From Gulosibacter sediminis (GTDB lineage: Bacteria > Actinomycetota > Actinomycetes > Actinomycetales > Microbacteriaceae): DNA of 7,754 nucleotides. Each line of letters starts with the position of its first letter. Positions within the stretch are counted from its first letter, which is position 1. The DNA lies in assembly GCF_014904065.1 (NCBI RefSeq), contig NZ_JACXJG010000017.1, positions 18,756 through 26,509 on the forward strand, written 5' to 3'. The notes beneath the pieces were generated by a model. It was not told the origin of the DNA, made no database searches, and saw nothing but the letters and a program-made list of their open reading frames with translations. Positions 5,830-7,754 of the stretch are shown here, in pieces. A program made the translations under genes and the position numbers.

Positions 5830-7276
5830 GCGCCGGCGCCGCCGCGTCGGTGAACGCCGCCTTCGGCACGAACAGCAGCAGCACGGCCGCGATGAGGGCC
5901 GTCACGCCGCAGACGAGCCACACCGTGAAGTAGCCGGCGAGCGAGCCGGCGGTCGCATCGACGGTCGCCGTGGCGCCGGCGGCGCCCTGCATGAGCGCGA
6001 TGCCGAAGGTCGCCGACGCGATCGCACCGCCGACGGTCTTCACCGAGTTCGTGAGGCCCGTCGCGACGCCCGTCTGCGTGGGTGGCGCGGCGGCAGCGGC
6101 CGCGGCCGGCAGCGCCGCAACGAGCGCACCCGAGCCAACGCCCGCGACGACCATGTTCAGGATGACCTGCGCGTACGTGTCGTGGAACGGCAGGAACAGC
6201 AGGTAGCCGACGCCGACGAACACGGCCGCGGCGACGATCGTGAGGCGCGGCGTGATCCACTTCGAAACCCGCGAGAAGAGCAGCGCGCCGACGATCATCG
6301 CGATGAGGTAGAGGCCGATGATGAGCGAGGTGCGGAAGCCCGTCGTGCCGAGGCCGTAGCCGTAGAGCGCGGGGTCGGTGCGCGCGAACGTTGACAGCGG
6401 CGCCTGGGCCCCGAGCACGCTCACACCGAAGAGGCCCGCCGTGAGAAACACGGGCGCCAGCGCGGGCGAGCGGAACATCCGCACGTCGATGAGCGGGTCG
6501 GGGTGGCGCAGTTCGTACCGCACGAACGGCACGAGGAGCAGCAGGCCCGCCGCGATCGCGACCCAGGCGATGGGGCTGCCGACGCCGCCGAGGCGGAGGA
6601 GGCTCAGGCCGCCCGTGAACGCGATGAGCGCGAGCGACACGAGCACGAGCCCCACGAGGTCGAGCTTGCCGCCGGTGAGCAGGTCGGACTCGCGCACGCC
6701 GAAGCGGATCACGAAGAAGCACGCGACGACGAGCAGCGCCGGCACGAGCAGCACGACCCAGAGCGGCAGCGTGTCGACGAGCTGGCCGCCCAGCATCGCA
6801 CCCGTGATCGCGCCCGCCTCGAGGGTGGCGACGAGGATGCCGGCGGCGCGGGCCGTGAGCGGCGAGGCGTCGTCGCGGCCGCGGGTGCGCGACCAGATGA
6901 TCGCGACCTCGAGCGGCAGCCACACGACGTAGACGCCCTGCAGCGCCCAGGCAGCGAGGAAGAGCCCGAACGAGTTCGAGAACGGCAGCGCGAGCGACGC
7001 GATCGCCGTGATCGCGGTCGACCAGAGCAACATGCGCTTGTGCCCGAACATGTCGCCGAGCTTCGCGAATGCCGGCACGACGAGCGCGCTGAGCATGAGC
7101 TGCGTGCCCTCGAGCCAGTTGACATCGGCGTCGTGCACGTCGAGGTGCCGCGCGATGTCGGTGAGCATTGGGGTGTAGTACCCCTGCAGCACGCCGCTCG
7201 TGAACTCGACGAACGCGAGCAGGCCGACGATGCCCGCGAGCGGGCCGAGGGATGCCCGCCGGCGCCGGGCACTCAC
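5813..7276 (-). CDS. MFS transporter, DHA2-like 14-TM drug:H+ antiporter type
   Basis: This 487-residue inner-membrane protein shows about 14 hydrophobic segments, near residues 11-33, 57-72, 83-99, 103-128, 143-165, 171-191, 206-226, 235-252, 273-291, 316-335, 344-363, 368-392, 411-430 and 448-470. MFS motif A is seen as KLGDMFGHKRMLL (72-84) in the loop after TM2. TM5 carries an antiporter motif C-like run, EAGAITGAMLGG (153-164), with Ala where Pro is usual. PLIDVRMF (261-268) before TM9 is typical of the DHA2/EmrB-QacA group. An alanine run at 390-397 and an Ala/Pro tail are low complexity. The GTG at 7276 has a good upstream AAGGAA and overlaps the expected stop of the M20 peptidase gene, so the two are probably one operon. 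Export of drugs or other small molecules by proton exchange is known for the family; the actual substrate is not predictable. Confidence 0.9.
   Translation of the reverse strand: MSARRRRASLGPLAGIVGLLAFVEFTSGVLQGYYTPMLTDIARHLDVHDADVNWLEGTQLMLSALVVPAFAKLGDMFGHKRMLLWSTAITAIASLALPFSNSFGLFLAAWALQGVYVVWLPLEVAIIWSRTRGRDDASPLTARAAGILVATLEAGAITGAMLGGQLVDTLPLWVVLLVPALLVVACFFVIRFGVRESDLLTGGKLDLVGLVLVSLALIAFTGGLSLLRLGGVGSPIAWVAIAAGLLLLVPFVRYELRHPDPLIDVRMFRSPALAPVFLTAGLFGVSVLGAQAPLSTFARTDPALYGYGLGTTGFRTSLIIGLYLIAMIVGALLFSRVSKWITPRLTIVAAAVFVGVGYLLFLPFHDTYAQVILNMVVAGVGSGALVAALPAAAAAAAPPTQTGVATGLTNSVKTVGGAIASATFGIALMQGAAGATATVDATAGSLAGYFTVWLVCGVTALIAAVLLLFVPKAAFTDAAAPAPTPRA
5829..5840. repeat. 12-bp perfect GC palindrome in the MFS gene tail
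   Basis: GGCGCCGGCGCC is self-complementary and starts on the last base of the tesB stop codon, inside the 3' end of the MFS coding region (Ala-Pro codons). It has no loop and no T-run, so it is not a convincing intrinsic terminator. It may simply reflect GC-rich Ala/Pro codons at the convergent gene junction. Confidence 0.5.
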
Positions 7277-7754
7277 GCGCGGATTCCTTCGATGAGGTGC
7301 GGTGGAACCGCTCGCCGCGTTCGAGCTCGGCGATGTCGACGCGCTCGTCGACGTCGTGGATCGAGGCGCGCTGCTCGGCGTTCATGAGCAGCGGCGCGAA
7401 GCGATACGTCGCGGGGCAGATCTGGTGGAAGTACCGCGAGTCGGTCGCGGCCATCGTCACATAGGGCACCGTGATCGCGGCTGGATGCGAGACGCGCACC
7501 GCGTCGGCGATGAGCGCGAACTGCGGGCCGTCGCTCGGCGACTCGGGCGACGCGTCGCTGCCCTCGAGCACGTCGACCGCGACGCTGCGGTCGGCGATGC
7601 GGCGCTGCAGTCGCCGCACCGTGCCGGCGACGGTCTCGCCGAGCGCGAGGCGCAGGTTGATGACGGCCTCGGCCTGCGAGGGCAACACGTTGTGGGCCGT
7701 GCCCCCGGTGATCTTCGTGGGCGCGACGGTCGTGCGCACGAGCGCGGCCGCCTC
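7273..7754 (-). CDS. M20-family metallopeptidase (PM20D1/CPS1-like), C-terminal part, with a 3' frameshift
   Basis: This is the C-terminal portion of a zinc-dependent M20 amidohydrolase/carboxypeptidase; its 5' end lies beyond the right edge. In the 153 in-frame codons visible (7754-7296) are TTVAPTKITGGTAHNVLPSQ, the end of the lid/dimerisation domain, then AATDSRYF with fragment residue D105, YRFAPLLM, and SIHDVDERV, whose H133 corresponds to the C-terminal zinc ligand (usually HG; here HD). The TDSR...YRF.P...HG.NER pattern resembles the PM20D1 and yeast CPS1 subgroup, which acts on N-acyl amino acids or dipeptides. After ERGERFHRT the frame shifts: as sequenced it would continue for about 500 unrelated Arg/Pro-rich residues across the MFS gene. 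Re-reading one base back at 7296 gives LIEGIRA then TGA at 7275-7273, a family-like C-terminus that overlaps the MFS start as GTGA. A one-base deletion or sequencing error is likely. Confidence 0.85.
   Translation of the reverse strand, partial: GGRARAHDRRAHEDHRGHGPQRVALAGRGRHQPAPRARRDRRRHGAATAAPHRRPQRRGRRARGQRRVARVAERRPAVRAHRRRGARLASSRDHGALCDDGRDRLAVLPPDLPRDVSLRAAAHERRAARLDPRRRRARRHRRARTRRAVPPHLIEGIRA
7284..7289 (-). promoter_or_regulatory. Ribosome binding site for the MFS gene
   Basis: On the minus strand AAGGAA lies 7 nt before the GTG at 7276, inside the last codons of the M20 peptidase gene. It supports the GTG start and expression as a downstream operon gene. Confidence 0.6.
7295..7298 (-). 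other. Probable single-base deletion (frameshift point) in the M20 gene
   Basis: The minus-strand text GCACCTCATCG breaks the frame: ACC|TCA|TCG continues into nonsense, while an extra C (ACC|CTC|ATC|GAA) yields Thr-Leu-Ile-Glu and a stop seven codons on. Shortening of a CCC run to CC is the simplest explanation. No slippery heptamer for programmed -1 frameshifting is visible. Confidence 0.7.

Noticed and set aside
5829..5840. GGCGCCGGCGCC palindrome as a transcription terminator
   Set aside because: It has no loop and no following T-run on either strand, and it lies in Ala/Pro codons of the MFS gene.
6083..6109. GC-rich repeat encoding an alanine run in the MFS protein
   Set aside because: Simple low-complexity coding sequence (Ala codons) in a membrane protein loop, not a separate repeat element.
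5757..7295. Continuous minus-strand reading frame continuing from the M20 gene across the MFS gene
   Set aside because: After 7296 the translation is Arg/Pro/His-rich with no family features, while another frame of the same strand encodes a clear 14-TM MFS protein. It is an out-of-frame shadow reached through a frameshift.
7290..7301. Programmed -1 ribosomal frameshift site in the M20 gene
   Set aside because: The local sequence lacks an X XXY YYZ slippery heptamer and no clear stimulatory hairpin was identified; a simple indel or sequencing error is more likely.

Overview
The window is GC-rich chromosomal DNA with strongly GC3-biased codons, GTG starts, TANNNT-type -10 boxes and leaderless-looking gene starts. 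These traits point to a high-GC Gram-positive actinobacterium, most likely a member of the Microbacteriaceae, although genus cannot be decided from the sequence. No phage, IS element, CRISPR array, tRNA or rRNA was seen. The content looks like ordinary metabolic genes packed tightly together.

Layout. (1) Positions 1-1061, minus strand: most of dinB (DNA polymerase IV), with its 3' end beyond the left edge. (2) A 29-bp divergent gap (1062-1090) from which both dinB and the next gene appear to start with little or no leader. (3) Plus strand 1091-5829: fadD-like acyl-CoA ligase; a LacI-family regulator overlapping it by 4 bp; an agmatine-deiminase-family hydrolase after a 45-bp gap holding an RBS, a -10 candidate and a possible LacI-type operator; and, 9 bp later, a TesB-type acyl-CoA thioesterase whose -10 box seems to share bases with the previous stop codon. 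(4) Minus strand 5813-7276: a 14-TM DHA2-type MFS transporter converging on tesB, with the two coding ends overlapping by 17 bp. (5) Minus strand 7273-7754: the C-terminal part of an M20 metallopeptidase (PM20D1/CPS1-like), upstream of the MFS gene. As sequenced, this gene carries a one-base frameshift about 7 codons before its expected stop; correcting it restores a GTGA stop/start overlap with the MFS gene.

How the genes may fit together. FadD makes acyl-CoA and TesB hydrolyses it, so the plus-strand cluster contains both directions of acyl-CoA/free fatty acid interconversion, with a LacI-type regulator between them. The deiminase acts on guanidino compounds and the M20 enzyme on peptide or N-acyl-amino-acid bonds; any link between these and the acyl-CoA genes is speculative. 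No convincing undescribed system was found. The most solid unusual points are the frameshift with its restored overlap, the closely spaced leaderless promoters, and the operator candidate at the deiminase promoter.
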